DNA from: an uncultured Oscillospiraceae bacterium
GTDB taxonomy: Bacteria; Bacillota; Clostridia; Oscillospirales; Oscillospiraceae
DNA: 64,000 nucleotides
Assembly: GCA_934589525.1 (NCBI GenBank)
Contig: CAKTOB010000012.1
Span: 6,386-70,385 of the forward strand
Direction of reading: 5' to 3'
The translations under genes were made by a program, and so were the position numbers. Positions 53,897-61,320 of this stretch are shown here, piece by piece. Within the stretch, counting starts at the first letter, position 1. Each line of letters starts with the position of its first letter. The notes below the pieces were generated by a model, which worked only from the letters and a program-made list of their open reading frames with translations, was not told where the DNA came from and ran no database searches.

Positions 53897-54834
53897 TCGT
53901 TACCCTCTAGTGCGGCAAAATGCTTGTTTACCTGGTCCGTAAATTCCTGGGCGGCGTTGTAGCCCAGCTTGCGCTGGCGCACGTTGATGGCCGCTACCTC
54001 CAGAATCACCGCCAGATTTCGGCCCGGGGTGATGGGGATGGTGTTCATGGGGATTTTAACGCCCAGAATTTCCATATACTGTTCTTCCAGTCCCAGACGG
54101 TCGTAGGCAGCCTGGTTGTTCCAGGGGACAATGTTCACCACCAGGTCAATGGACTTCCGGCTGCGGACGGAGCCCATGCCGAAGAGCTTGGCCACATTGA
54201 CAATGCCAATGCCCCGCAGTTCAATATAGTTGCGGATCAGTTCCGGGGCGGAGCCCACCAAAGAACTGCTGTTGACCTTGCGGATCTCCACGGCATCGTC
54301 GGCAATCAGCCGGTGGCCCCGCTTGAGAAGCTCCAGGGCGGCCTCACTCTTGCCGATGCCGCTTTCACCGGTGAGCAGCAGGCCCTCGCCGTAGACCTCC
54401 ATGAGAACGCCGTGCCGGGTCACCATGGGGGCCAGCTCCGCCCGGAGGTAGGAAATCAGGTTGGAGCAGAAGGTGGAGGTGGGCTCTTCCGAGCGCAGAA
54501 TGGTAATATTGTATTTCTTGGCCATGGCCAGGCACTCCGCGTCTACCGGCAGGCCCCGGCAGACGATCAGGGTGGGGAGGCGGTAGTTAAAAAGCCGGTC
54601 AAAGATGATCAGTCGTTCTTCGGAAGATTTTTTTTGCAGGTAGCTCCATTCCATATTGCCCAGGACTTGCACCCGCCGGGGTTCAAAATGGTCAAAGTAT
54701 CCGGACAGGGACAGGCCGGGACGGGCCACGTCCTCCACGGTCAGCCGAATTTTAGAATAGTCTGTGGAGGCAAAAACCACCTCCAGATGAAAATCCTTTG
54801 TAATATTGGGAAGCGTTACAACATATTCGCTCAA
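53893..54834 (-). CDS. hprK: HPr kinase/phosphorylase, TTG start
   Basis: 313 residues from TTG 54834, which has GGAAGGAG nine bases upstream; the in-frame ATG at 54879 has no Shine-Dalgarno and would lengthen the protein beyond the ~310-residue family. Walker A GESGIGKSEAALELLKRGH, the Asp pair in RLIADDAVEIR, the RRGIG-like ELRGIGIVNVAKLFG and the C-terminal TPGRNLAVILEVAA. It phosphorylates HPr on serine, the master signal of Firmicutes carbon catabolite control. Confidence 0.95.
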   Translation of the reverse strand: MSEYVVTLPNITKDFHLEVVFASTDYSKIRLTVEDVARPGLSLSGYFDHFEPRRVQVLGNMEWSYLQKKSSEERLIIFDRLFNYRLPTLIVCRGLPVDAECLAMAKKYNITILRSEEPTSTFCSNLISYLRAELAPMVTRHGVLMEVYGEGLLLTGESGIGKSEAALELLKRGHRLIADDAVEIRKVNSSSLVGSAPELIRNYIELRGIGIVNVAKLFGMGSVRSRKSIDLVVNIVPWNNQAAYDRLGLEEQYMEILGVKIPMNTIPITPGRNLAVILEVAAINVRQRKLGYNAAQEFTDQVNKHFAALEGNE

Positions 54835-54953
54835 TCTTTCCACTCCTTCCCGGCTCCGGGACAAAAACACGGAAGCCATCTCTGGGTTTATTATACCAAA
54901 GCGGGGTGGAATATCAAGGGAGAAAAATAAAAAGAAAATTTCGAAAAAAACAC

Positions 54954-54982
54954 TTGCTTTTTTCAGGAATCTTTGCTATTAT
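54954..54982 (+). promoter_or_regulatory. Promoter of rpmB
   Basis: -35 TTGCTT (54954-54959), 17-bp spacer, -10 TATTAT (54977-54982). Confidence 0.6.
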
Positions 54983-55044
54983 ATCTAGGCGTTCGAATTG
55001 GGCGCAATAACGATTACGAATTGTTCAGATGGGAGGTGCAATGA

Positions 55045-55233
55045 ATGGCGAAGTGTGATTTTTGTGGCAAGGGCGTAACCTTTGGTATTAAGGTTTCCCA
55101 CTCCCACAGACGTTCCAACCGTGCCTGGAAGCCCAATGTCAAGCGGGTCAAGGCCGTTGTTAATGGAACTCCCTGCCATGTGTACGCTTGTACCAGATGC
55201 CTCCGTTCCAATAAGGTTGAGCGGGCCGTCTGA
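55045..55233 (+). CDS. rpmB: Ribosomal protein L28 (zinc-binding form)
   Basis: 62 residues. MAKCDFCGKGVTFGIKVSHSHR start with CxxC, and CTRCLRSNKVERAV end with CxxC, so it is the zinc-ribbon (C+) form of L28. Monocistronic, with its own promoter and terminator. The C+ form matters for zinc economy because zinc-free paralogues can replace it. Confidence 0.97.
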   Translation: MAKCDFCGKGVTFGIKVSHSHRRSNRAWKPNVKRVKAVVNGTPCHVYACTRCLRSNKVERAV

Positions 55234-55251
55234 TTCCCTTGGCTGATAAAT

Positions 55252-55278
55252 ACGCTGCCGATCACAGGCAGCGTTTTT
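55252..55278 (+). terminator. Terminator of rpmB
   Basis: ACGCTGCC (55252-55259) pairs with GGCAGCGT (55267-55274), then T-rich TTTTATTTT. Confidence 0.85.
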
Positions 55279-55344
55279 ATTTTGCCTTTCCCGGCAAGAT
55301 CAGGAAAAAAACAATATATTTTCCAAATTTCTTTCAAAAACCTG

Positions 55345-55373
55345 TTGACTTTTTAAAGAATCAATGGTAAAAT
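55345..55373 (+). promoter_or_regulatory. Promoter of the rplU-obgE cluster
   Basis: -35 TTGACT (55345-55350), 17-bp spacer, -10 TAAAAT (55368-55373). Confidence 0.85.
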
Positions 55374-55379
55374 GACTCA

Positions 55380-55459
55380 GCCGCATCGAAGGGGCTTTAA
55401 GTGCTGTGCAAATCAGCCGCCTTTAGAGCGAGACTACACAATTAAAGTAGGTGAAATTC
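55380..55459 (+). promoter_or_regulatory. L21 leader RNA
   Basis: The 5' leader of rplU contains AGCCGC (55379-55384), GTGCTGTGCAAATCAGCCGCC (centre) and GCGAGAC before the gene, resembling the ribosomal protein L21 leader that Firmicutes use for autogenous control. The match is by eye. Confidence 0.65.
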
Positions 55460-55771
55460 ATGAAGGCAGTTTTTGTTACCGGCGGTAAGCAGTACACTGT
55501 GGCCGAGGGCGATGTCCTGTTCATTGAGAAGCTGGCTGTTGAAGCCGAGCAGACCGTGAAGTTCGACCAGGTCCTGGCTGTGCTGGACGGTGAGAATTCC
55601 AAGATCGGCGCTCCCGCTGTGGAGGGTGCTGTTGTGGAGGCCAAGGTCGTGAAGAACGGCAAGGGCAAGAAGATCGACGTCATCAAGTACAAGGCGAAGA
55701 AGAACGAGAAGACCCACATCGGTCATCGTCAGCCCTACACCAAGGTCGAGATCACCAAGATCGCTCTGTAA
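55460..55771 (+). CDS. rplU: Ribosomal protein L21
   Basis: 103 residues. MKAVFVTGGKQYTVAEGDVLFIEKL, then DGENSKIGAPAVEGAVVEAKVV and a C-terminal YKAKKNEKTHIGHRQPYTKVEI, all typical L21. The ATG 55460 is favoured over an in-frame GTG nine bases earlier. First gene of the rplU-prp-rpmA-obgE block. Confidence 0.97.
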   Translation: MKAVFVTGGKQYTVAEGDVLFIEKLAVEAEQTVKFDQVLAVLDGENSKIGAPAVEGAVVEAKVVKNGKGKKIDVIKYKAKKNEKTHIGHRQPYTKVEITKIAL

Positions 55772-55781
55772 TTTTTAGAGT

Positions 55782-56105
55782 ATGACCAAGATCGAATTTT
55801 TTACCGAGGACGAGCGGATCACCGGATTCTCCGTCTCCGGTCACAGCGGCTATGCCGAGGCAGGCAGTGATATTGTCTGCGCTGCGGTTTCCGCCGTTGT
55901 CGCCATGGCAGAGGCCACCATCAATGATGTGTGCGGCGCCAAGGCCAAGGTCCGGGTGAAAGAGGCAGATGCCCGCATTACCCTGACCCTCCCCACAAGC
56001 TGTGATGAAGAAGAAAGCGTTCAGGCGGTTTTGGCCGGTATGATGCTCTATCTTTGCAGCCTGCGGGACGAATATCCAGATAACATCGAAGTTTTGGAGG
56101 TGTAA
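55782..56105 (+). CDS. prp: Ribosomal-processing cysteine protease Prp
   Basis: 107 residues. The catalytic pair is visible: His21 in [10 protein letters not shown] and Cys33 in [10 protein letters not shown]. Prp removes the N-terminal extension of ribosomal protein L27 before it enters the ribosome, essential in S. aureus. The next gene, rpmA, encodes an L27 with exactly such an extension. Confidence 0.95.
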   Translation: MTKIEFFTEDERITGFSVSGHSGYAEAGSDIVCAAVSAVVAMAEATINDVCGAKAKVRVKEADARITLTLPTSCDEEESVQAVLAGMMLYLCSLRDEYPDNIEVLEV

Positions 56106-56109
56106 TACA

Positions 56110-56391
56110 ATGCTGAAGATTGGTATTCAGTTCTTCGCTCACCACAAGGGCGGCGGTTCCACCAAGAACGGCCGTGATTCCGAGTCCAAGCGTCTGGGCT
56201 GCAAGCGTGCTGACGGTCAGTTCGTTCTGGCTGGCAACATCCTGGTTCGCCAGAGAGGCACCCACATCCATCCCGGCACCAACGTTGGTATCGGCAAGGA
56301 TGATACCCTGTTCGCCCTGGTTGACGGCACCGTCAAGTTTGAGCGCATGGGCAAGGATCGTCGGAAGTGCTCCGTTTACGCTGAGCAGTAA
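56110..56391 (+). CDS. rpmA: Ribosomal protein L27 with Prp-cleaved extension
   Basis: 93 residues. N-terminal [23 protein letters not shown]: the QFF-A junction is the Prp cleavage site in Firmicutes, leaving AHHKGGGS at the peptidyl-transferase-reaching N-terminus. The rest ([29 protein letters not shown]) is typical L27. Follows prp by four bases. Confidence 0.97.
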   Translation: MLKIGIQFFAHHKGGGSTKNGRDSESKRLGCKRADGQFVLAGNILVRQRGTHIHPGTNVGIGKDDTLFALVDGTVKFERMGKDRRKCSVYAEQ

Positions 56392-56410
56392 GACAAGCCT
56401 AAGAAACGAA

Positions 56411-56443
56411 GGACTGCTGCGTAATAGCGGCGGTCCTTTTTTT
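56411..56443 (+). terminator. Terminator between rpmA and obgE
   Basis: GGACTGCTGC (56411-56420) pairs with GCGGCGGTCC (56427-56436), two G-T, then T7. obgE transcription past it must be partial or from another promoter. Confidence 0.85.
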
Positions 56444-56525
56444 GAACCTGGGTGGCAGAGAAAAGGGAGTGGAAAAGCGCCGCTTTTTCTGTGTCACCCG
56501 CCGGATTACAATGGAGGTATACCTA

Positions 56526-57800
56526 ATGTTTGTAGATAAAGTTCGAATTACCGTCTGTGGTGGGCGGGGCGGCGACGGAGCCGTGGCCTTCCACCGGGAA
56601 AAATATGTGGCCTCCGGCGGACCCGACGGCGGTGATGGCGGCCATGGCGGCAGCGTCATTCTCCGGGTCAATGACAATCTTTCCACCCTGCTGGATTTCC
56701 GCTATAAGCGTAAGTATTCCGCCCAGTCGGGCATGAATGGCCTGGGCCGCAATATGAGCGGCAAGCGGGGAGAGCCCCTGGTCATCGAAGTTCCCCGGGG
56801 CACCGTGGTGCGGGATGCGGAAACCAACCAGATCATCGTGGACATGTCCACCGGTGAAGATTTTGTTATCGCCAAGGGCGGCCGGGGCGGCTGGGGCAAT
56901 GCCCATTACGCCACCGCCACCCGTCAGGTCCCCCGGTTTGCCAAGGTGGGCCTCAAGGGTCAGGAGCGGGACGTGATTTTGGAGCTGAAGCTTCTGGCGG
57001 ACGTAGGCCTGGTGGGCTTCCCCAATGTGGGTAAATCCACCCTGCTCTCCGTCACCTCCAACGCCCGGCCCAAAATCGCCAACTACCATTTTACCACTCT
57101 TTACCCCAACCTGGGCGTGATTTATGTAGACGAAGGTGTGTCCTTTGTTATGGCGGATATTCCCGGCATTATTGAGGGTGCCGCCGAGGGTGCGGGCCTG
57201 GGCCATGACTTCCTGCGGCACATCGACCGGTGCCGACTCCTGGTGCATGTGGTGGACGTTTCCGGCAGTGAAGGCCGGGACCCGGTGGACGATTTTAACG
57301 CCATCTGTGACGAGCTGGGGAACTACTCCGTGGACCTTTCCAACCGGCCCATGATCGTGGCCGCCAACAAAATTGACCTGCTGCCTCCGGACAGCGACAA
57401 TTTGCAGCGTCTCCGTGCCTGCGTGGAGGCGGCGGGCTGTGAGCTCTATGAGATTTCCGCCGGAACCACCCAGGGCACCCGGAACCTGATGCGGGTGGTG
57501 GCCGAGCGTCTGCGGACCCTGCCCCCGGTGACCATTTATGAGCCGGAGTATGTGGAGCAGGCACCGGAGGCCGGTGATCCCCAGGAGCTGACCATTGAGC
57601 ATCTGGGCTCCACCTGGCTGGTTACCGGCGTGTGGCTGGAGCGGCTGGTGCAGAACATCAACTTTGATGACTACGAGTCCAGAAACTACTTTGACCAGAT
57701 GCTTCGCAAATCCGGCCTCTTTGACCGGCTGGAGCAAATGGGCATCCAGGACGGAGACACCGTGGACATTTACGATTTGCAGTTTGAATATATGCGCTGA
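56526..57800 (+). CDS. obgE: GTPase ObgE
   Basis: 424 residues. Gly-rich Obg fold (VCGGRGGDGAVAFHREK, GGPDGGDGGHGGSV), then the G domain GFPNVGKSTLL, DIPGIIEGAAEGAGLG and NKIDL, and a C-terminal OCT domain. ATG 56526 is set by GGAGGT at 56514-56519; the ORF is open further upstream. Obg monitors GTP/ppGpp state in ribosome assembly. Confidence 0.96.
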   Translation: MFVDKVRITVCGGRGGDGAVAFHREKYVASGGPDGGDGGHGGSVILRVNDNLSTLLDFRYKRKYSAQSGMNGLGRNMSGKRGEPLVIEVPRGTVVRDAETNQIIVDMSTGEDFVIAKGGRGGWGNAHYATATRQVPRFAKVGLKGQERDVILELKLLADVGLVGFPNVGKSTLLSVTSNARPKIANYHFTTLYPNLGVIYVDEGVSFVMADIPGIIEGAAEGAGLGHDFLRHIDRCRLLVHVVDVSGSEGRDPVDDFNAICDELGNYSVDLSNRPMIVAANKIDLLPPDSDNLQRLRACVEAAGCELYEISAGTTQGTRNLMRVVAERLRTLPPVTIYEPEYVEQAPEAGDPQELTIEHLGSTWLVTGVWLERLVQNINFDDYESRNYFDQMLRKSGLFDRLEQMGIQDGDTVDIYDLQFEYMR

Positions 57801-57807
57801 TAAAAAG

Positions 57808-57845
57808 ACCTGCCGTGATTGGACTTCACGGCAGGTTCATTTTTT
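57808..57845 (+). terminator. Terminator of obgE
   Basis: ACCTGCCGTGA (57808-57818) pairs with TCACGGCAGGT (57826-57836), then CATTTTTT. Confidence 0.9.
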
Positions 57846-57853
57846 GGCTTTTT

Positions 57854-59359
57854 TTATTTTTTCTCGATCACCGGCGTGGGCATGTCATCGTAGCCAAAAA
57901 CCTCCCGGACCTTTTTGTAGATTTCCGTATAGGTCTTGCCGTTGTCCTTATAGCGCCATCCGGCACCGGCGTAGGGTTCTTTCCCATAGAAATTGGTGAC
58001 GCAGTCCGGGTGGATCTCCTTAAAAATCTTCTGTTCCGCCGCCGGGACCCGGGTCTGCTTGCACATGAACTGCTCCAGAGGCAGCCCGTCCAGGGCTTTC
58101 AGGTCCGAAACCTTGGAATAGCAGATGTTCAGGTTCTTTAGATTCTCGCATCCGGCCAGCGGCTCAATGGATTCCAGCTTGTAGCAGAAGGCCAGCTCCA
58201 AAAATTCCAGCTTTTTGCAGTTTTCAAAGCCGTTCAGCTGTTTTACCGCGCAGCCGGAGGCGATCATAATTTCCAAATCCGGCATATAGGCCACGAAGCT
58301 CAGATCCGTCAGAGTTTCGTTGTGGCCGATGTCCATATATTTGGTGCGCCAGCAGTATTTGAGGTTTTCGCAGGTGTCGTCAAAGACGTTATAAACAGCC
58401 CGGATGGTCTCGGCGTTGGTCATGGTGCTGTATTTGCCGAACTGGATTTTCCACACCAGCTCCGTATTAGGGTAGTCCGCCCGGATGGTGGCCATGGTCT
58501 CGTTGTCCAGACCGCAGTTTTCCAGGATAAAGGCATCGCAGCCGGTCATAATGGCCAGAGCCTGCCGCAGGGCGGGAATATCCGCCTCCGTCAGGGAGAG
58601 GTTTTTATAGGAGACCTGGGGGTCATTGGTGGAGATTTCCTTGCCGAAGAGGGTGAAGGTGTAGTGAAATTTGGCGTTGGGGGCGGCGTTAATGAGGATT
58701 TCCACATCGGATTGGCTCAGGGCGCTGGTGCCGGTGGAGGTCATCAGCTCCACGGTTTCAAGCTCCGGGAGCCTGGCCAGAGTCTCCGAGGCGGCCACCA
58801 CCTGACCGGAGGTGAGGGCGGACAAGTCCAAAGAGGTGGTGTCGGCGGTAAATTCCTGACCGGCCAGACCCAGGGTATAGCTGATTTCCAGATCCGGGTA
58901 GGCTTCCGTCAGCTTCTGCAATTCCTCAGCGGTGAGGCTTGTCTTAGGCAGGGTCAGCTTCTTGGTGTCCTTTAAAAAGGCCAGATTGGTCATGAGGCTG
59001 TCATAGTCCGTTTCTTCGGCGGACAGGGTGATCTCCGGAATGCCGTGGGCCACTTCTTTTTTTCCGAGGGATACGGTGTAGATCACCTGGACCTCCGGAT
59101 GATTCCGGGCGTAGACCTCCAAAGCTGGGTAGGCCGTGGAGCCGGTGGCATCCAGCAGGGTCAGATTTTTATAATTTTCCAGGTCTCCTACATTTTCGTA
59201 GGTGACCACCATTTGCAGCTCCGTGGCAAGATAAGCGGCATTGGTGGTTTCCGGCGGTTGAGTGGTTTCTTCCGTGGGAGCGGAGGATCCGCCGCAGCCG
59301 GAGAGTGCCAGCATCAGAAGCATCACGGCAGCAATAGAAACAAATTTGCGCAAGCCCAT
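57854..59359 (-). CDS. Leucine-rich-repeat-like lipoprotein
   Basis: 501 residues. Lipoprotein signal (FVSIAAVMLLMLALSGCGG, Cys anchor), a Thr/Pro-rich linker, then repeated strand-loop units; the clearest are LTDLSFVAYMPDLEIMIASGC, QLNGFENCKKLEFLELAFCY, SIEPLAGCENLKNLNICYS and SDLKALDGLPLEQFM, about 23 residues apart, as in bacterial LRR proteins. Earlier units (LTLPKTSLTAEELQKLTEAYPDLEI) look alike at lower regularity. It is surface-exposed by signal; binding partner unknown. GGAGG lies before ATG 59359. Confidence 0.8.
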   Translation of the reverse strand: MGLRKFVSIAAVMLLMLALSGCGGSSAPTEETTQPPETTNAAYLATELQMVVTYENVGDLENYKNLTLLDATGSTAYPALEVYARNHPEVQVIYTVSLGKKEVAHGIPEITLSAEETDYDSLMTNLAFLKDTKKLTLPKTSLTAEELQKLTEAYPDLEISYTLGLAGQEFTADTTSLDLSALTSGQVVAASETLARLPELETVELMTSTGTSALSQSDVEILINAAPNAKFHYTFTLFGKEISTNDPQVSYKNLSLTEADIPALRQALAIMTGCDAFILENCGLDNETMATIRADYPNTELVWKIQFGKYSTMTNAETIRAVYNVFDDTCENLKYCWRTKYMDIGHNETLTDLSFVAYMPDLEIMIASGCAVKQLNGFENCKKLEFLELAFCYKLESIEPLAGCENLKNLNICYSKVSDLKALDGLPLEQFMCKQTRVPAAEQKIFKEIHPDCVTNFYGKEPYAGAGWRYKDNGKTYTEIYKKVREVFGYDDMPTPVIEKK

Positions 59360-59463
59360 GGGGTAACGGCCTCCAGTAAACAAAAATTATTCCTTACTAT
59401 ACCACATCCCCGGATAAAAAGCAAGAAATCACAAAGGAATGTTATAAAAATTAAAAAATAGGC

Positions 59464-59492
59464 TTGAAAAGTTCTTGATTCCACCCTACAAT
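59464..59492 (+). promoter_or_regulatory. Promoter of candidate small RNA
   Basis: -35 TTGAAA (59464-59469), 17-bp spacer, -10 TACAAT (59487-59492). No gene starts after it; a strong terminator follows ~120 bases on. Confidence 0.6.
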
Positions 59493-59498
59493 GGGTTC

Positions 59499-59620
59499 GG
59501 AAAGCTTGGATTGCTGATTTGCGGCAGCCAAGGAACGGGGCCCTGGTTTCAATAGTCCGGCGGCCCAATAAAGTAAACCCCGCAGGAACGGTGACAATTT
59601 GCCGTCCCTGCGGAATTTTT
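59499..59620 (+). ncRNA. Candidate structured small RNA
   Basis: An inferred ~120-base transcript between a promoter (59464-59492) and the strong terminator CCGCAGGAACGG (59580-59591)/CCGTCCCTGCGG (59602-59613) plus TTTTT. The only plus-strand ORF is 8 codons. Foldable parts: CTTG-GCTG/CAGC-CAAG stem-loop (59505-59532); an H-type pseudoknot with GGGCC (59538-59542)/GGCCC (59562-59566) crossing GGTTT (59545-59549)/AAACC (59575-59579). I do not recognise an RNA family. Confidence 0.5.
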
Positions 59621-59645
59621 ACACGTTCATATGAGGCGGAAGGAA

Positions 59646-59954
59646 CTATCCAATATCAAAAAAATTGTAAATATAGTTCTTCCTTGCGTCTGTAATGTGG
59701 TAGATATAAATGCAATCTCCCGTTATTTTGTAGATGCAGACATATTGCTCAATAAATATAGCCCGAAAGCCGTATTTTCCCATCAGCGTATCTTGTTTTA
59801 AAACGCCCATTTCCGGAAAAAGCGACAGATTCTCTACGGAATCCTGAATTTTTGCGGAAATTTTCCGGGCGGCTTCCAAACTGACCTGGTAGCGATAGTA
59901 GCTCAGCAGCTCCGCATACTCCCGCTGGGCCTCATACAACCACTCAATCCTCAT
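59646..59954 (-). CDS. RelE/ParE-family toxin
   Basis: 102 residues. IEWLYEAQREYAELLSYYRYQVSLEAARKI, then FPEMG...YGFRAIFIEQYVCIYKITGDCIYIYHITDAR: the ParE/RelE fold. It overlaps the antitoxin end by 11 bases. Type II toxin, target (ribosome or gyrase) uncertain. Antitoxin-first operon with a consensus promoter. Confidence 0.88.
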   Translation of the reverse strand: MRIEWLYEAQREYAELLSYYRYQVSLEAARKISAKIQDSVENLSLFPEMGVLKQDTLMGKYGFRAIFIEQYVCIYKITGDCIYIYHITDARKNYIYNFFDIG

Positions 59955-60210
59955 GCAGCAGCTCCCGGGCCATGTCACGAACCTGCTCCTGTGTGAATGT
60001 TTTGGCTCCGGCCAGACGGTTTTCTTCTCTCCGGAGCATTTCAGACAAAAGATTTAATTCCGCTTCCCGTTTTTCCCAGAGCTCCAGGGGCAGAAAAACC
60101 ATCTCCCCGTCACCGTTCCGGGTTATGAATATGGGTTCCTGCTTTTCCTTCGATAATTTCACCATGCCGTCATAATCATTGCGCATGGCTGTGGCGGAAC
60201 GAATCATCAT
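59944..60210 (-). CDS. Phd/YefM-type antitoxin
   Basis: 88 residues. MMIRSATAMRNDYDGMVKLSKEKQEPIFITRNGDGEMVFLPLELWE is the Phd/YefM DNA-binding half; the C-terminus (FTQEQVRDMARELLHED) is the toxin-binding tail. GGAGG before the start at 60210; consensus promoter at 60245-60273. Confidence 0.88.
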   Translation of the reverse strand: MMIRSATAMRNDYDGMVKLSKEKQEPIFITRNGDGEMVFLPLELWEKREAELNLLSEMLRREENRLAGAKTFTQEQVRDMARELLHED

Positions 60211-60244
60211 GGGGCATCCCTCCCAATTACTTTATTACAACCTT

Positions 60245-60273
60245 ATTATAGACGAATATCTTTATGCTGTCAA
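60245..60273 (-). promoter_or_regulatory. Promoter of the toxin-antitoxin operon
   Basis: On the minus strand: consensus -35 TTGACA (60268-60273), 17-bp spacer, consensus -10 TATAAT (60245-60250). Confidence 0.9.
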
Positions 60274-60311
60274 CGAAAAACTGGGCGGCAGCAGAATCAA
60301 TACATTTTTAT

Positions 60312-60362
60312 GGGTGTTCCGCCAAAATTCCAAAGGGTCCCATTGGCGGAGCACCCTTTTTT
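60312..60362 (+). terminator. Terminator/insulator before the recombinase operon
   Basis: GGGTGTTCCGCCAA (60312-60325) pairs with TTGGCGGAGCACCC (60343-60356), one G-T, then T6. No plus-strand gene precedes it, so it may insulate or attenuate the recombinases. Confidence 0.75.
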
Positions 60363-60420
60363 ATATCGGGGAAACTCTGAATAAATCGACAAGAGCTTCC
60401 CTGGAAAAGGAGTGGAAGAG

Positions 60421-61320
60421 ATGAAAAGAAACAAAAAGCCCCTTCGGGTCGCCGCTTACTGCCGGGTCAGTACGGACAAGGAGGCCCAGGAGGGGTCCTA
60501 CGAAGGGCAGATGGCTTACTACAGGTCGTTCATCACCGGAGACCCCCGGATGCGCCTGGTGGGGCTCTACGGCGACAAGGGGAAAAGCGGCCTGTCGGTC
60601 CCAAAACGGTCCGGCCTCCAGCGACTCATGGAGGACTGTCGGGCGGGGAAGATCGATTTGATCCTTACAAAATCCATTTCCCGCTTTGCCCGGAATATGT
60701 CCGACTGCGCGGAGCTCATGCGGGAGCTGCGAGGCCTGGGGGTGCAGGTCCTCTTTGAAAAGGAGGGACTTCATTCCATGTGCGACAACGCGGCCTTAAT
60801 GCTCCATATTTTATCCGCTATCGCCCAGGAGGAGAGCCACAGCATCAGCCAGCATACCGCCCGGGCCCATGAGCAGTATGCCCTGGAGGGCCGGCCCTTT
60901 GGCCGGGTGGCCTATGGTTACCGGAACGCTGGGGACAACCGCTGGGAGATCAACGAGGGGGAGGCACTGAAGGTCCGCAGGGCCTTTGACCTGGCGGGGG
61001 CCGGGAACTCCTATCAGGAAATTTTGAAGGCCCTGAACACCATGGAAGAGGGCCCCGTCTGGCAGCAGAGACGGCTGAAGCGGCTGCTCATGAACCCGGT
61101 TTACAAGGGGGACTATGTGACGAACCAAACCGTCAGCCTGGTGCCGGGGAAGCAGGTGGTGAATAAAAACTACCGGGACCGGATCTACATCCGGGAGCAC
61201 CACGAGCCAATTGTTTCGGCCGAGGAATTTGAAGCCGTGCAGCGGCTCATCAGTCTGGGGGCGCTGCGCGGCAACAAAAAAAGGGAGGCGGTACCCAATG
61301 GCCATAGTAACGAAAATTGA
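60421..61320 (+). CDS. Large serine recombinase 1 (no zinc ribbon)
   Basis: 299 residues. Catalytic Ser in YCRVSTD, the resolvase-core SRFARN motif in KSISRFARNMSDC, and the recombinase domain (FGRVAYGYRN). It ends before the zinc-ribbon and coiled-coil parts that large serine recombinases usually have, so it is short. Overlaps recombinase 2 by 23 bases. Confidence 0.88.
   Translation: MKRNKKPLRVAAYCRVSTDKEAQEGSYEGQMAYYRSFITGDPRMRLVGLYGDKGKSGLSVPKRSGLQRLMEDCRAGKIDLILTKSISRFARNMSDCAELMRELRGLGVQVLFEKEGLHSMCDNAALMLHILSAIAQEESHSISQHTARAHEQYALEGRPFGRVAYGYRNAGDNRWEINEGEALKVRRAFDLAGAGNSYQEILKALNTMEEGPVWQQRRLKRLLMNPVYKGDYVTNQTVSLVPGKQVVNKNYRDRIYIREHHEPIVSAEEFEAVQRLISLGALRGNKKREAVPNGHSNEN

Noticed and set aside
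54879..54881. ATG as hprK start
   Set aside because: No Shine-Dalgarno; TTG 54834 has one and gives family length.
59646..60210. Terminator at 59580-59620 serving the toxin-antitoxin operon
   Set aside because: Its T run is on the plus strand, while the toxin-antitoxin genes read on the minus strand.
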